From contig NW_024737042.1 in assembly GCF_018991925.1 (NCBI RefSeq), positions 20,150,795 to 20,214,794 on the forward strand: a stretch of 64,000 nucleotides of DNA. Reading direction: 5' to 3'. Shown piece after piece: positions 35,396-49,572 of this stretch. How positions within the stretch are numbered: position 1 is the first letter of the stretch; every line of letters begins with the position of its first letter. Below the pieces are notes generated by a model, which searched no databases, was not told the origin of the DNA, and saw only the letters and a program-made list of their open reading frames with translations. The position numbers and the translations under genes are program-made. Origin of the DNA: Homarus americanus. Lineage: Eukaryota; Arthropoda; Malacostraca; Decapoda; Nephropidae.

Positions 35396-35837
35396 CATTG
35401 AAGCCTTCTTGAAACTTCCTGTAGACATCTGGGTGTTTACTCTCAAGTTCACTCATTTCTTGGATGTAGAGATAGGCAGACTTCAGGTAGTTGTAATGTC
35501 CTGTTGCAGCAAACATTGGCAAGGCGTCGGAAACAGCACGCAAGTGATTCAGCCAAGACCCAGCGCGATCTGCTTTGATCAGCGTTCATGCAGTATGAAG
35601 CATCAGCTGATATCATAGTCGCAACTGACTCGTTTTAGATTAAGCACTAAGTTGGGCTTTCTTCTTGTCAAGTTCCTCACTAATCCTAGCGACTGTAGTG
35701 GACGTTACAAGACTTTCAAGAGTGGTGTCACCCTTCAACAAGGTCGAATACAGTTTCTCAGGTTCCTCTATTAGTGAAGCAAATTCAGGATTTTCATCTA
35801 TCACAGATTTCACACTCAGTTGGTGAAGACACTACTA
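35396..35837 (-). pseudogene. central part of the nuclease-like gene in original orientation
   Basis: The minus strand reads LHQLSVKSVIDENPEFASL, EEPEKLYSTLLKGDTTLESL, ISEELDKKKAQLSA, then after stops IKADRAGSWLNHLRAVSDAL, FAATGHYNYLKSAYLYIQEM and HPDVYRKFQEGFNVM, ending at about 35396. It continues the frame that enters from 36461 on the other side of the SINE-like insertion, and its far end marks the right inversion breakpoint. Confidence 0.75.
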
Positions 35838-36460
<623 letters not shown>

Positions 36461-38463
36461 CTTGTCCACCAAGATGGTCACAGAATTCCCTTTGAACTGA
36501 TTTACCGGTCATCATAATTATGCACTACAAAATTTTCACCGTAAGTCACTTCTAGAACGCTTTTAAGTCCTGTGCCCTCCATCAGTGCACCTATTGCTCC
36601 AAGCAGATTCATGACTGTGTGGAACCTACCAAGCAGAAGAACGATCTTCTTAAGTGACTACTCTACTGTGCAGCACTGATGGCCTCAGCAACTTTCCAGT
36701 ACAGGGGTTGATTAAATGTTATTACTGGAGGGACATGGTATCTGCTGGGCAGGTTGCTGAGGAACTCCAACGTGGACAGAATGCATGTTTTGTCACCGGG
36801 ATGCATATCTAGCATGGGCAAATACAGAAAGGAGGACTGGCCGGGATGAGTATACCCTGATGAATGATATGCTGCATCCCCTGCCAATTTGGAGCTGGCT
36901 GTTTGAAATGGAGTGAAAGTTCCCTTAAGATATCAGCCCTCATGTCACAGTTTTGGAGACCGGGAATTTCTTGAGGCTTGATGTTTCGAAGAGCAAGGGT
37001 GGCGAAGCGGTACTGTATGGTATCAACTTTGGACATCTCTAAAATGTTCAGTTCAGAAATGTTTTGCCTATTGACAAGATGCATCGTCTTCTTCCCTAGG
37101 GTCAACGCACCTATCATGCCAATCCCGTGGAATGTACCTTTACCGTCGATAGTAAGAATATTGTGATCTATATTGCCACCAGAAACTAACAGTGACAAGT
37201 TCAATACATCTATGTCTTCAACTAACAAATTTGGTGTGACACATCTTGCGGCATTCTTTCCAAATCGGAGCACTTCACCAGACGACGAGCCGTACCCCTT
37301 CTCATGAAGAGTATCCACGAGGAATTTGGACCGATACAGATGATGCATCTGGACTGCTAGACCAATCTGTAATGGTGCGATGACAACCCACGGTCTTACT
37401 GCTTGTGCTATGGCTTGTTCCATATGGGCTACTTTGTGTTGAGTGTTTTTCCCCACAAACAGATACTTCAACATGTCTCGTATAGTGTCTCTGGAAGGAA
37501 GCCCAGTGTTGAGTCGAGTTTAAGATCCTCAGCTTTTAGGTAGTAATCAGTAACAGATGATGCATTTGATTTGGTATCGCTCCTCATCAGCCTTGCTGCC
37601 GTCTCAAATATGACTATCTTTTGCTCTTCTTCATCACCTTCTCGTTGCACATCTTTGTAGTAAGACCGAAGTATGTGTGATGTTTTCTCTCTAAATGTCA
37701 CTTTGTCGTTTAAGCCTTTCCCCTCTGCGATAAAGATGGAGTCTCCGTATTGTTCGTTAATTTGTTCTCTAGATAGTAATGGCCATAAGGAAACGAATCT
37801 TCACGATTCAAAAACTCCTATATTTTGCCCTGAAGGTATGAAATCGTCAACTGTTCCTCACCATTCATCTCTAGATATGCACACATCCTGAAGAATGCTT
37901 GCTCTTGAACAGCATCTTTAGGCCGTCCAGATTTTCTGCGTTTTGCCCGAAATTGCAGCGGTGCATCATACCCATTGCGGAAATTGACACTGCATGTATG
38001 GTGGTATATGCAGTCAGCAGCATGAAGACCTCCACCATTGTACTCAATCCTCCCTTTCACAGTAAACGACCAATCATCAAAACGATTTTCACAGCACTCC
38101 AGGATGGTCCTGGCAAATGAGTCTGTCTTGACGTAGCTGTAGTCCGAACCTCCAAGATCAACCTGGGTCCCACAGAAAAGGCAATCAAACTTGCTGTTGA
38201 AAGGGCTAGTAGACACACGTGCACTTCTCTTCAGTGAGAGTTTGGAGGAACCACTTTTCTTCTGATGATTCTAAATGTCATGTTGATTTCTGAACCGGTT
38301 ACGACAGTCCAAGTGTATCTTACAGGCAGCCGTCACAACAACGCTATCACCTCTCCGAACACTGCTGTATTAATGACATCAGCGCCCTTCTGACAAACTT
38401 GAACTACGTCATCTCCATCTTCAAACCTTTCTTTGCAGATCGGACAATTTTCATTGTCCAAAC
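36461..38463 (-). pseudogene. N-terminal half of the nuclease-like gene
   Basis: The minus strand begins after TCTATTTCAG, a good splice acceptor, with a Cys cluster (NENCPICKERFEDGDDVV, ACKIHLDCRNRF), then FDCLFCGTQVD and DCIYHHTCSVNFRNG, a second Cys/His cluster. Next are EKTSHILRSYYKDV, EQAIAQAVRPWVVIAPLQIG, LVDTLHEKGYGSSSGEVLRF, IDGKGTFHGIGMIGA, FLYLPMLDMHPGDKTCILST, LYWKVAEAI and LLGRFHTVMNLLGAIGALME. Frameshifts occur near 38345, 37820, 37480, 36830 and 36515. The N-terminal clusters probably bind nucleic acid or metal (inference). An upstream first exon may lie between 38500 and the right arm. Confidence 0.78.
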
Positions 38464-38589
38464 CTGAAATAGAGATAAAATCCTTAAATATTCAAGAAAA
38501 TAACGCTGACAGAAGGTCAAAATAACTAATATCCAATGACTAAAAAAAAAATATAAGCAAAATCCACTGGCCGATATGAAATCGTTTGG

Positions 38590-38905
38590 GAGTGTTGGCC
38601 GCCATATTGGCCGCCTTCTTGGATTTACGGATTTGATAGACCAAGTCATAAATCCATTGGCACCAATGAATTCCTTGACCCTTAAAACCCTGGTTACATA
38701 CAAAAATTACTGTTCGACACCTAATAATAAAGAAGTTACAGCGGTCTTCCTGATTTTCAGGGTCAGCGGCGGCCACCTTGGAACTGACACAGTTTTAACC
38801 CACTTACGGTGGTCAGATTTTAGTAGACTTTTTTCTGTCTTTTACAACACCCAGTAGGTCAAACAAACACTGAAAAAACTTTTGTTAGAAGTTTTTTGAG
38901 GGTTA
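38590..38905 (-). repeat. right terminal inverted repeat
   Basis: Partner of 32811-33110. It contains ATATTGGCCGCCTTCTTGG and GGCGGCCACCTTGGAAC in plus orientation. Outside it, TTTTTTTTCTTTATAAATTG has no match on the left. Confidence 0.88.
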
Positions 38906-38929
38906 GTTTTTTTTCTTTATAAATTGATC

Positions 38930-40622
38930 CACCTATTATGTGTTTCAACTGTCAGTAGAAAAGGTACGACTTTTAACTGTTACCTAATAGATGCATCGTA
39001 ATATTTATATGATGAAAACAAAACTTATTCTAAATACAGAGGATCTATTGTGAAATGCGCAATACCTACTAAATGACTTAACGTAAAACGCTAAGAGTTA
39101 TTACTTGTGAACCTTTCCGCTCAGTTGCTTAAGTCCTTCAAGCTTGACGATAAAAAAAAAAGATAAATAAATTATACAGCTCTGTGTGTTCGCTGTTTTA
39201 TGATCCAACACAAATTAACAACAAGACACCTTCAGATTAAATAGGAAACGAACGTGATTATGGGCTAGGAACTTTATGTAACAAGATTTGTCGAATACCG
39301 GAATATGTTGTTTGGTTCTCTATAATTGACGAGTTAATTTGTAATTGCCACTATGACACCGGAAATAAAATGAAGGAAGGCAACTTAGGTTTTCAGTCTG
39401 TCGATTCTGTGGGTGTGGGGGGGGGGAGGGATGTACTGTATGCTGAGTAAACTAACACCTTGCTGATAAAGGTAAATACAGGTTTTTGGCTTCAAGTTCA
39501 CGGTGTTACTGCGTACGTTGTATACACTTACACTTGACCGTGAACAAACCCTCTTGTCGTTCCACCCCTCACAGATTCTCTCATTCACTATTTCCCACTC
39601 TCTCTCCTCTCTTCCATCTCACGATCCCTTTTCATTCGTATATTTATGGCCATTTTTCCTTCTAACCAACTCTCTATTTCGTGTTCCTTCTCTAATCTAA
39701 CCCCTTATATCCGCCCCATCAATGTTTCTCTCATGTCCTCTGATTTGCTCCTCTTCGCGTATCTTCTGTCCCTCTACCATCCCACTGAAGTCCTTCCATC
39801 TTTCCCGATATTTAAATACATCCTATTCATTTCAATATCGCTTCAACTCATCATTTCCATTTCTTGTTCGTTTTCCCCTTTCCCTTTCTAGATTTTTTTC
39901 TATCTTCCATTACCCAGTATTCCCCTTCTCCATCTTTCCTACTCCTATTACTTCCTCCCTCCCCCTTCCCCATACTTCCTTCTCTCACTTCCTCTTGCCT
40001 TCCCCATCATTTCCTGGCTGCTCAACACACTGAATGACTTATAAACGTCTACGGTACAGGCAGCGTCACCCCACCGCCACCATATGTTATTTGTTTGAGG
40101 CCGTATGGCGAGTGATTTATAGAAGTCACATCTAACCATTACCTTCTGATTATATGTGTGTCTTCTTAAAACAATTGACTTACCACAATTTGTACTGGAG
40201 AAATATGAATAACTACTTATGTAGGTGAATACCGTAGAAGCTATGATGAATTGATGTGGTTTACCTACTAAGAGAGTTCATAGAAATATAGGCTACTCAC
40301 CTCCTTTCTTACTTGTTTCAATTGGTCAGGTACACTCTGGACGAATGCTTAATTAATGCCTGTGTCCACCTCTTGGTTAAAGTTTGTTTTACAAGGCATT
40401 TGTGTTTTTCATTATCGAAAATTATATTTAGTATGTTTATAAGTCTACACACATTAAACATATTATTAAAATCAATCCTAACTATTGTTTATTTAATTTC
40501 TACAAATATTAAATACCTGTAATAAAGAGGATATCTCGTGTTCAACTTTCCTTAAAAAAGTTGATTGAGGTTGAAACGTGTGAATAAACTTTTGGGAATT
40601 TTCGATGTAATGTTGCTCTGGA
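38930..40622. other. unassigned DNA, partly pyrimidine-rich
   Basis: 39530-40020 is C/T-rich on the plus strand, which produces open frames of Ser/Leu/Phe/Pro composition with no family resemblance. A G run occurs at 39413-39427. No RNA gene recognised. Confidence 0.5.
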
Positions 40623-40702
40623 TTTTTTTTTTTTTTTTTTTGCGGGGATTAACCCACCCGGGCGCAGGTCACTGACCAACATCAGGGCCTGGGGGGCAAA
40701 AG

Positions 40703-40791
<89 letters not shown>

Positions 40792-40793
40792 TG

Positions 40794-40854
<61 letters not shown>

Positions 40855-41137
40855 TAATAATTACAATAATAATAATAATAAATACAGAAATGAAAAATCA
40901 CGAGTGAGAAACAATATATGTATGTTGTGTTGTCAAAGTAAAAGAAACAATTGAGACCCTGCAATTGTGTGTAAATGAGGCGGAAGTCAGATCAGCAACC
41001 TGGGACTTGGTCACAATTTTTGTGATGGCATATGGTAGCAGGGTCTACCATTAGACAACACATTATGCTTACAATATCTTCCCAAGCGGTAGTACCCCCC
41101 TGTTTGGTAGCTGCCTACTACCTACTACCTACTACCT
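40623..41137 (-). mobile_element. SINE-like element with internal AAT microsatellite, copy 3
   Basis: Best-preserved copy. On the minus strand: head GGTAGTAGGTAGTAGGTAGG then TACCAAACAGGGGGGTACTA (41137-40885), (ATT)n (40882-40706), tail with GGCGCAGGTCACTGACC in plus orientation (40642-40705), and A20 or so at the end (40641-40623). No convincing pol III A/B boxes are visible in the head. Confidence 0.87.
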
Positions 41138-44100
41138 GGTTTACTATGACATGAATGTAACTTTTCCTCAATAAATATTCTTTGTTTACCTGTTATCACA
41201 ACTCATGCTCTTCGTTATGTCTATAACAAGAAAACAATGGGTTATATTCTATGGGTTGCATTATTCACTGAACAGACTGTACCGCGTGACTCCTGCTCTC
41301 GACATAATTGTTCACGACGGTCAGGTCTAAGAAGAATTTAGTGCGGCATCGACATGGTCTTGAGTGAGGCCTTTAGTAGCGACGTCAGTGGAGTGTTCAA
41401 GGGGTTCGATTAGCAGGAACAGGCAGGCTCGTCTTGGGGTTTTATTCACGTTAAATTATATATCATTAAATCGGCCACAATTTTGGACAATGGTTACAAC
41501 AGGGAAAATATCTCGGTTTACAATATAAACAGCTATGCCAAAACGATCGCACACCAAATAACGCGCCTCACCGCAAAGCTGAACCATATGACTACAGAAC
41601 AAGCTGCACCGTTAATCTCGTGGGACTTCCATATACGCAGAATCATCCCATTAACCGCCGTCACTGTTCACCCGTCCAGAGAGTCTCCCACAATGATTTA
41701 ATAGACCGCAGAATCACGGATAGCCAGACACAACCACAGAGGATCACCGGCGGCCGTTTTTCTACACCGTGATCCCCCCTAGGTTGTGTCAGACTCCCAC
41801 GTTATGGCCTCAGGGTTCCCTCATATTCACTTCCAGGATTTAATCACAAGGTTATGGTACAGTGTTTCTACTCTTGGTCATCAGCCACAAAATTTTTCCT
41901 TGACCTTGTCTCTTCGTGTTTATTTATCGATGGGAGTTTCGATATTGGTAATTCATCTTCTACCTGTTTTGTAAATTTTATTTTTCACTTTTATATAGCG
42001 ATTATTTTTAAGTCTTCATTAACATTATCTACTGAATTTGATGGCGAATATACGATCAATTAAACTTGGTATGATAATAAAGATGAGAGTAGTTAATGAA
42101 ACACGTCCAAGCATCCAATCAGTGTGTTGTGTTCACACCATGGGAATGTCGGTGTGATCACGGACATGCTCAGCTGACTGTGTAACTCTCCATGATAGGT
42201 GATGAGCCGTGTCACTCCTTCTCCCTGAGGCACAGGAGAAACTCACTCTTCAAGCCTAATAAGAGAATTCTGTTTAATTAAAAGGAAAGCGAAACGTTGT
42301 ATCCCAGCAGTTGCACCATTATATAGTAACCGTGTGATGTACTCTGTGCCGACGAGGGGTGATCATAGATTGTCTTAGGAAGGTCTCAATACAGTTACTG
42401 ACCACATCCTATCCACACCAACACCTGCCTACGATACCTACAGTACCTACAACACCTGCCTATGACCCCCTCATAGTTTAGGTTAGGTTAGGTTATGTCG
42501 TTTATTACTGTCCCAACTTAAAACCTCTCTCTTTGATCTTCGTATTCACTTTTCTCTCCCTGCAACACTTCTTCTCTTTCCTTTTATTCTTTGTCTATTT
42601 TCTCTGCACTGTCTAATCTCTCTATTACGCTGTGTTACAAACGCTTTCCTACAGCCACTCTAAGCAACTTTCATTTACATCTCTTTCAAATGTATTTTTC
42701 CCACAACCAAGTGAGTATAACACAACGTTTGCGAATTACTGTATAGCACAACATGGACCCGAGTCCAATATTATAACAAAAGAGATGGCAGGGGACACCA
42801 CCATCCTTATTTTAGTAGAGGAACAAGAACAACCTTCTGATAATATAATATCATAAATGGTGTAGTATCTTTCATTAAAGTCAAAATTACACTACAAATA
42901 CTTAGTTCATGTTTAGTTGTATGCTAACCAGATGATAACTTACTTCTGTACATGTACTGTACAGTATCATCACTGTTCTGAGGAAGGCAGGTGACAGGAG
43001 GTAAGTAGTGGTGGAGAGCAAGAAGGGGGATGTGATGGAGGGAAGGAAGGTAAATAGTGATGGAGTGAAGGAAGGAGGTTGTGGGGTGAGTGAGGGTCGT
43101 GCCCACATGAGTCAGGCAAGAGAAAGCAAGACAGTTAAATACACTGAAGGTTAAGAGCCAGTGGGAGGAACACAGTGGTACGTTGTATCCATCACACCTA
43201 GTAGATATACTGCCAGTAATGAGACATATACCAGCACTGTTTTTTTTTTCGTTTAGGAATAACCTCTCGTAGTGAAGAAGTTAAAAATGTTTTCAGTTAA
43301 TATTTTTTTTTTTTACTCTAGCTACCACCATACGATTTTTTCAGGTTTCAGGCAAAGAAAACGTGAATGAAGGCATGGGGGGAGGAATTAAGGTTAACAG
43401 AGACAAACGACAAACGTGACAATGAAGAACAACACAGTGTCAAAACAGGTTTTCACCTTGCGTTTAATTGACATATTATACAATGTTTTCATGCAGCTTC
43501 AGATTTATTGCTGAAATCACCAATAATCTTACGTCTGGATTCCCAGTCATGAATGTAATGTAATATATTTCTCAATACAATTATTTGCCCACATATACAA
43601 TATACTAGAAATGTAATCTTAGGTAATCTCCGATGAAATATCTTAAATAATTAGCCATTTAAAGCATATTTTCCCCATACAGTGTTACTAGATCACCTGG
43701 ATCGTATACACGTAGGGTTTGAGCGAACTTATTATGTTGACTGTACGTCATAAACATCTTGTCGTATGTTTGTTCCTATTATGCGAGCTATGTCAGTGAG
43801 ATCAGCTTTAGCTAACCGAGGCATGTAAGGCCAAAAAAAAAATCAATAATATATAATGTACCTTTCGGCAATTCTGAAAAAAAATATTAATGTCCCAGGA
43901 AACTGTGTGATAGGATCCCTTAAAGGTTAGACTATCTCTACTAAATATATAAAGGGTTGTATATTTTTAGTGTTAATGAATTTGTGTTGCGATAAAGCGG
44001 CTGTCAAAAAACTGCATCTCTGTTCCTTCAGTGTCTAATTTTCGCTCTTTTTCTCGTCGAACTTTGAACTCGGTGACGGGTCCAGCAACTCCTGTATAAA

Positions 44101-45199
44101 GTAACGTTATCAAAAAGATATAATATCCAGCCACAGAGTTTTACCATTAGATTCATATCACGTCTGGATAATGAGTAAGAACTAATGATTTTTCTAGAAA
44201 AACACTCAAATTCTGGTCTCACTGATGTCGCCTGCCGGGAAGGGAACGGACGAGAGGAGTTCACCACGCGTCATTCTTTAGCCAGTGTCACGGCACGTAT
44301 ACTGTGACGACGTGCTTGGAATCGTTGGGATCCCTCACCCAGACAGGGAGCTGAGCCGTGGCAAGCAATAGTCGCTACGTGCTTGGGATCATCCAGTCAT
44401 TTGTTCATCACTCTAAAATTACTCTAGTCATCAAAGACTGACCTAGGCTGCTGTGTCGAAGCCATCAATTGCCTCGGCGTGCTTGGGGTCGCGCAGGAGG
44501 AAAAATAATCTCTCTAATTTACTAGTTTTTCAGAGTAAACAAGGACGTTGCACCATTGTGAACATCCGCCATTAAATGCCTGTCGTAGGGCCGTCCAGAG
44601 CACCTAATTATTATTCCAGTTCATTGTAAACCCTTTAACCAGAGAGATGTATCCGTCTTGATTTTCAATTGTGGGTGACTAGTTTACAGTATAAACTAAC
44701 TTAAAATACGTGATCAAATATGTTAGTTATCAAATCGCAGGACTATATTATGGTACGTATCAAAACAGTCCCTTTAAATGATAATTGATTGTCGTTATAA
44801 TGTTATTACTGTACTTTAACAACTAAGATCTTTAAGCGAGTAATAATGTTATTAATTACACTATTCCATCATCAACTAAACACTGTGGATGACATAACTC
44901 TCTGGGTATGAACACTTTAGGAAGTCGTGTCGCGGCAAGTATCCCCACTGCATACTTGAGGTCGTCTGGTTCATGTACTCGTTGCTCTACATCATTCAAG
45001 TATTATTAGACAGTGTTCACTGTTCAGAGTGCACTGCGCTTGACCTTCATAACCCTGGCGCGTGTGGGTTTAAGTGCTTCCTTCCCAAATGTGCCTTCAG
45101 TGGTAGAGGAGAGGGAAAACGTGTTTTATCTCCGTGCATGTGTTTATAAGAAGCACATCTGGAAAGGTTCGTATATTATATGGCTGGCGATAGTTAGGG
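41138..45199. other. unassigned DNA
   Basis: No gene supported. 42477-42494 is 3.6 copies of TTAGG, the common arthropod telomere unit, too short to mean a telomere. 44300-44500 has three spaced variants of a G(A/C)CGTGCTTGG(G/A)ATC motif. Small poly-T and poly-A runs occur at 43240 and 43305. Frames here are short and featureless. Confidence 0.5.
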
Positions 45200-46757
45200 T
45201 CAAACAGTTTTTAAGTTTAACAAATTTATTGACAAGTCTTGGAGTACAGATTGCCTGTTCTGAGTAATTCAGTCAGGTCTTGACACTGAGGGTGGTATCA
45301 CTTCTCACTCCCCCGCAGGACAGAGGTTCATACACAAAGGAATAGATCATATTCATTAACAGTATATATAGGTCAAATTCATGTGGGTTGATGTCGCTGT
45401 TCACTGCCATACAGGACAGAGGTTCGTACACGAAGAAATACATCATATTCATTAGCAGTATATATAGGTCAGAATCTTGTGGGCGATATCACTGTTCACC
45501 GTCATGTAGGACAATAGTTCATATACAATGGACGTCATATTCTAATTAAAGACTAATCAGTGTGGGCTAGCAAATTTGGGATAAGCAGCAAGAACGTCCT
45601 CAAGCACCCCTGATTCAATGTAGTAATTACAAAGTTCATGATACAATAAGCCAGGTGGCCTGAAGTCTTTGACAGTGTCACATTCAAGGTTTATCACAAA
45701 GTTTACATGCTGAGTGCTCCGGTATGGGTACAGCGTCACCAACTTGCCAGATGTGTCTGTATCTTAGCCTAATTCTGGCCACAACTATAGCACAGTTCTG
45801 TCCTTATGCTGGCCATACCGGTAGCTCTTGTCACAAAATTTGTCATATTTACTAATGCTACAATTACATTTCTCATTTCTTCTAGATCAGAGTTCATGAT
45901 TCTGACTTAAAGGTTTTTAAGTACAGCATTGGACAGGCCAAGGTCACGGTCAACATTTTCTTTCTTACATGCCTCATTGGCCAGTCTATCAGCACAGTCA
46001 TGATACCTGATTCCAACATGGGACGGAATCCACACAAATTCGATACGAAAGTTGTTCTCATTGGCAGTTATCACATTCCTTTTAATATCACATACAACTT
46101 TAGACACAGAACCTGACGGGCTGTTCATTGATTTCAAAGCACTTTGAGAGTCACAGAATATCTCCCACCTCCATTTACTTTAAGGTGGTCTGTAGCTAAG
46201 TAGATTCCAGTTAGTTCAGTTTGTGTTGTGCTGGCCCAGTTGTTCAGCCTTTGCTTGTTTGACACTACCATCTCTTTTTCTTTATATATTACAATTGCAC
46301 AGCCTGTTCTACCTGTGTTTTTGTCTGCAAAGAACCATCAGTATAAGCATAATATTCACTTGATTTAATACTCTCTATGTGTCTGTTAATAGTTTCTAGT
46401 ATGAACCATCTCATCACAGCGGTGTTTAACATTTGTTTACTACCAACAGGAGTGTAACTAATAGGAACTGATATATCCAGTCAAAGAGGAATGGCATTAA
46501 ATGGTTCGTCTGGGGTGATTGGGACATTCAGTTTCAAGAGATCTGCAACACTTTCATGAAGCCACGCCCCAAAGAGAGTCTTGTGGAAGGTTATCAAGAT
46601 AGTCGGGATTACTTAGATAGAACATCAACTCAGTTTGAGCTGTAGTTTGGGGACCATGGTTCTTCAAAACTTTGACACAAAACATGGTATTAAGTAAAGC
46701 TATCCTCTTATATAGGGAGGGCAGCCCGAGCTCTTTCCTCATGTTTACAATTCTGGT
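45200..46757 (-). mobile_element. RNase H LINE, second copy, 5'-truncated
   Basis: On the minus strand it begins at the RT thumb (RIVNMRKELGLPSLYKRIAL near 46750), then LMFYLSNPDYLDNLPQ, the RNase H pieces ending CDSQSALKSMNSPSG and WIPSHVGIRYHDCADRLA (near 46000), and the C-terminal domain, broken by indels (for example 45880 and 45670). The 3' region has three of the 102-bp units (about 45545-45260) and ends AATAAATTTGTTAAACTTAA at 45205. It is colinear with 4950-6703. Confidence 0.9.
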
Positions 46758-47634
46758 GAGACAAAGCAGTTGGGGTAAATAGTTAATAGTGTTGTAGTTA
46801 TTATTTATGATTCAATTTTCTTTTCTTAACTTCCTATACATTGTTTTCGTTTCTTTTATCTAATTTTCCTACTTTTTTCTTCTGCCTCTTTATTCGTCTA
46901 TTTTTTTTATTATTTATTCTTGTGCTTCCTACATTCTCTTCTACGTTGTTTCTCCTTTCTTCTCTTAATTGTTTTGTTATACTTATTTGCTTTTCATATT
47001 TTTTCCTCTCCTTCATCACAATTATTAAAATTCTCCACCATCACCTTCTTTATATCCTTCTTCATCTCTATCGTCCTTATCATCATCTTTCATCTCCAGC
47101 ATCTTCAACTCCATCTATTCTTCCTACCCACAGCATCTGTTTGCATCCCTCTGTGTGTATAAATATATATAACATGCCGAAGACAAGATACCTTTTTCTC
47201 CTAGTATGTATGTACGTACTGTACAGTATATATGTATGTATATAACCTCCTACCATTATGTGTACACTCCTTCCTAGCATTGTAATGTGCAAGCCATCAA
47301 CCTCGGCTATTTGACTTTTGCGGAAAAAAAAAAGAAATGAGTGTACACGTAGATTGACAGCACCGACCCTTAGTATCTTCTTCTGTGTTTACAGTGTGTA
47401 TATAGCCATCAGTCATAGGTATGTCTGTTTGTTTTCGGAAATGGTTTGTTCAACATTCAAGTAATGTTTAAATGTTTTTGGGTCGTTTGTCGAGGATGGG
47501 TTTTTATTTGTGTGTGTGTGTGTGTGTGTGTGTTTACTGAGATAAATATTTATTTTTCACTACATGATTCAACAGGCGTTAGCAGCTAAAGAGACTGAAT
47601 GCATATTAGGACAATTTTTGGCTCATTATGCACA
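46758..47634. other. unassigned DNA with pyrimidine-rich tract and GT repeat
   Basis: 46815-47110 is T/C-rich on the plus strand; its frames are compositional. A (GT)n run lies at 47509-47532. Nothing else recognised. Confidence 0.5.
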
Positions 47635-47637
47635 ACG

Positions 47638-48010
47638 GGGGGTGCTGGTGGTAGAGTGGTACCGCTCTTGCCTTCGCAAGCGAGATGTCACTGGTTCGAT
47701 TCCCGGGCCGGTGGAAGTTGTTTGGACATACTTCCTAGCCCCCATTAGTCCCTGTTCACCTAGCAGTAAAGTAGGTACCTGTTGTAAGTCGAAAGTTGCG
47801 AATTCGTATTCAGGGAGTTGTTGGAGCTTCCAATAACTTGATGACATAAACCTTTGACTCTTCAGGCTTCTACGCCCTTGACTCTTCAAGCTTCTACGCC
47901 CTTAACTCATGAGACATAAAGGCAAGCATGAACTTAGCATGCTTCCCTGTTGAGCACTGTAAACGCTTCTGCGCTTCACCTTACACAGGGATGTAAGGGA
48001 GTGTCCCCCC
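47638..48010 (+). mobile_element. tRNA-derived SINE
   Basis: The head has an A box region GTGGTAGAGTGGTACCG and B box GGTTCGATTCCC about 45 bp apart, in a tRNA-like fold interrupted at the acceptor stem. The body contains CACCTAGCAGTAAAGTAGGT and paired CTTCTACGCCCTTGACTCTT repeats, and ends near GTGTCCCCCCCCCAAAAAAA. Minus-strand open frame 47889-47626 is a by-product. Confidence 0.8.
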
Positions 48011-48217
48011 CCCAAAAAAAAAATTATGCACAACTCAGCGTTTTGGGCTTCATATGCGTTAAAAGACTTGCATTATAAGCTATGATTTATTTAGTGATCT
48101 ACCAATGAGTATGTATTTTATGGTCATTCTGGTAATCCACATTTATCACTTACTGATTTTTTTACCCATTTCCATCATTAAACATATGCAAACATTCAAA
48201 TGCATTCAGATTTTTCA

Positions 48218-48265
<48 letters not shown>

Positions 48266-48902
48266 TGCAAACTTTTTGATTAAACCGTTTATTATTATTA
48301 TTACATACACACACACACATCTTTTATCGCACTTTGATAAACAGACAAACAGAGGGCCAGGCAGCCAGGGTTTTCTGATCTTGAGCTACACTTTTCACCT
48401 GAGCGGAGAGTAGACAATTATTTTTTTTTTCGAGAAGCCAGTCAGTATTTGCTGTAGAAAGTAATGTTTGCCTTAGGAGGTGCTGAAACCATTCTCAGTA
48501 GGCAGAGTCGTGAATTAAACGATCCTGGTATTTCCGTAATACACAACGGGGACAACCCCTCGATGCCTCTAGGAAAGAAATTATCTATGTAACGGAGTTG
48601 AAAGGCAGTTAAAGAAAAAAGTAGGAATCCCATTGTGCAGGTGTAAGTTCCAGCACATATGGGGGCTCCATTGTGCATGTATGAGCTTTATAATGCAAGT
48701 GTGTGTCCCGTTATGCAACAGTGAGCCACATTGTTTACGTAAGGGTCGTGTTGTGCTGATATAAGCGACATTTTATAAGTGATAGTCTTCACCTGTACAC
48801 ATGCGAGGTCATTTTGCAAATGTCACTTAACAAGTGTAAGCGAGAACCGGTCTCTGTGTTAAGTCAATTAATGCAGTCGACTTTCGTCCCCGTTTGAGGC
48901 CA

Positions 48903-48958
<56 letters not shown>

Positions 48959-49462
48959 CATTCACTGACTCGTTTACCCTCAGCTCTCTTTTTGACCTTT
49001 CACCAGTGTTTTACTTGGCCCAGTCTGGACAAGTTTCTCGGCCACGAAAGCAAACGAAAGATGTTTTTGCTGGTGATGTGTGTTGACGGTGCTTTCACTC
49101 CGCCTCACCATGTGTTTATGGAAGCAATATGATTTTGTTCATTTTTCATAGAGGTAATGAAAGGCCGACAATTTCTCTCCTTTAGAGTTAAACACTGTTA
49201 AAAGAAGTAAATTTGTAGTCCAGGTGCTTGCTGTTGCTGTTTGTTATTTTAGGTACTCCATTTGCCTGGGTTATGAGGTCATTAAGTCTCCACTTCAGCG
49301 ACAGACAATCTTCACAGTCTCAGTAGTTATCATATCATACATACAAATAAATATAATATAAATATTAAAGTTTTATATTGTACAGCCGCTCTAATGAAAT
49401 ATTACCATTTATATTCTGAGATATTTTAATCTGTCTCAAAATCTGACAGTCATAAATCGTTG
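48011..49462. other. unassigned DNA with microsatellites
   Basis: (AC)n at 48221-48263, a shorter (CA) run at 48305-48320 and (TC)n at 48906-48955. No gene or RNA recognised. Confidence 0.6.
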
Positions 49463-49572
49463 ATAAGATGGTAGGTAGGCTGGCAGATAGCTGGGAGGTA
49501 GACTGGTAGGTAGGTTGGCAGGTAGACTGGTTGGTAAGCTGGCAGGTAGGCTGGCAGGTAGGCTGGCATGGA
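49463..49572. repeat. GGTAGGCTGGCA minisatellite
   Basis: Short degenerate tandem repeats of GGTAGGCTGGCA and GGTAGACTGGTA. Confidence 0.85.

Noticed and set aside
42477..42494. Telomeric TTAGG repeat
   Set aside because: Only 3.6 units in internal sequence; too short to indicate a telomere or a fusion point.
47640..47712. tRNA gene
   Set aside because: A and B boxes are present, but the acceptor stem does not close and a SINE body follows directly.
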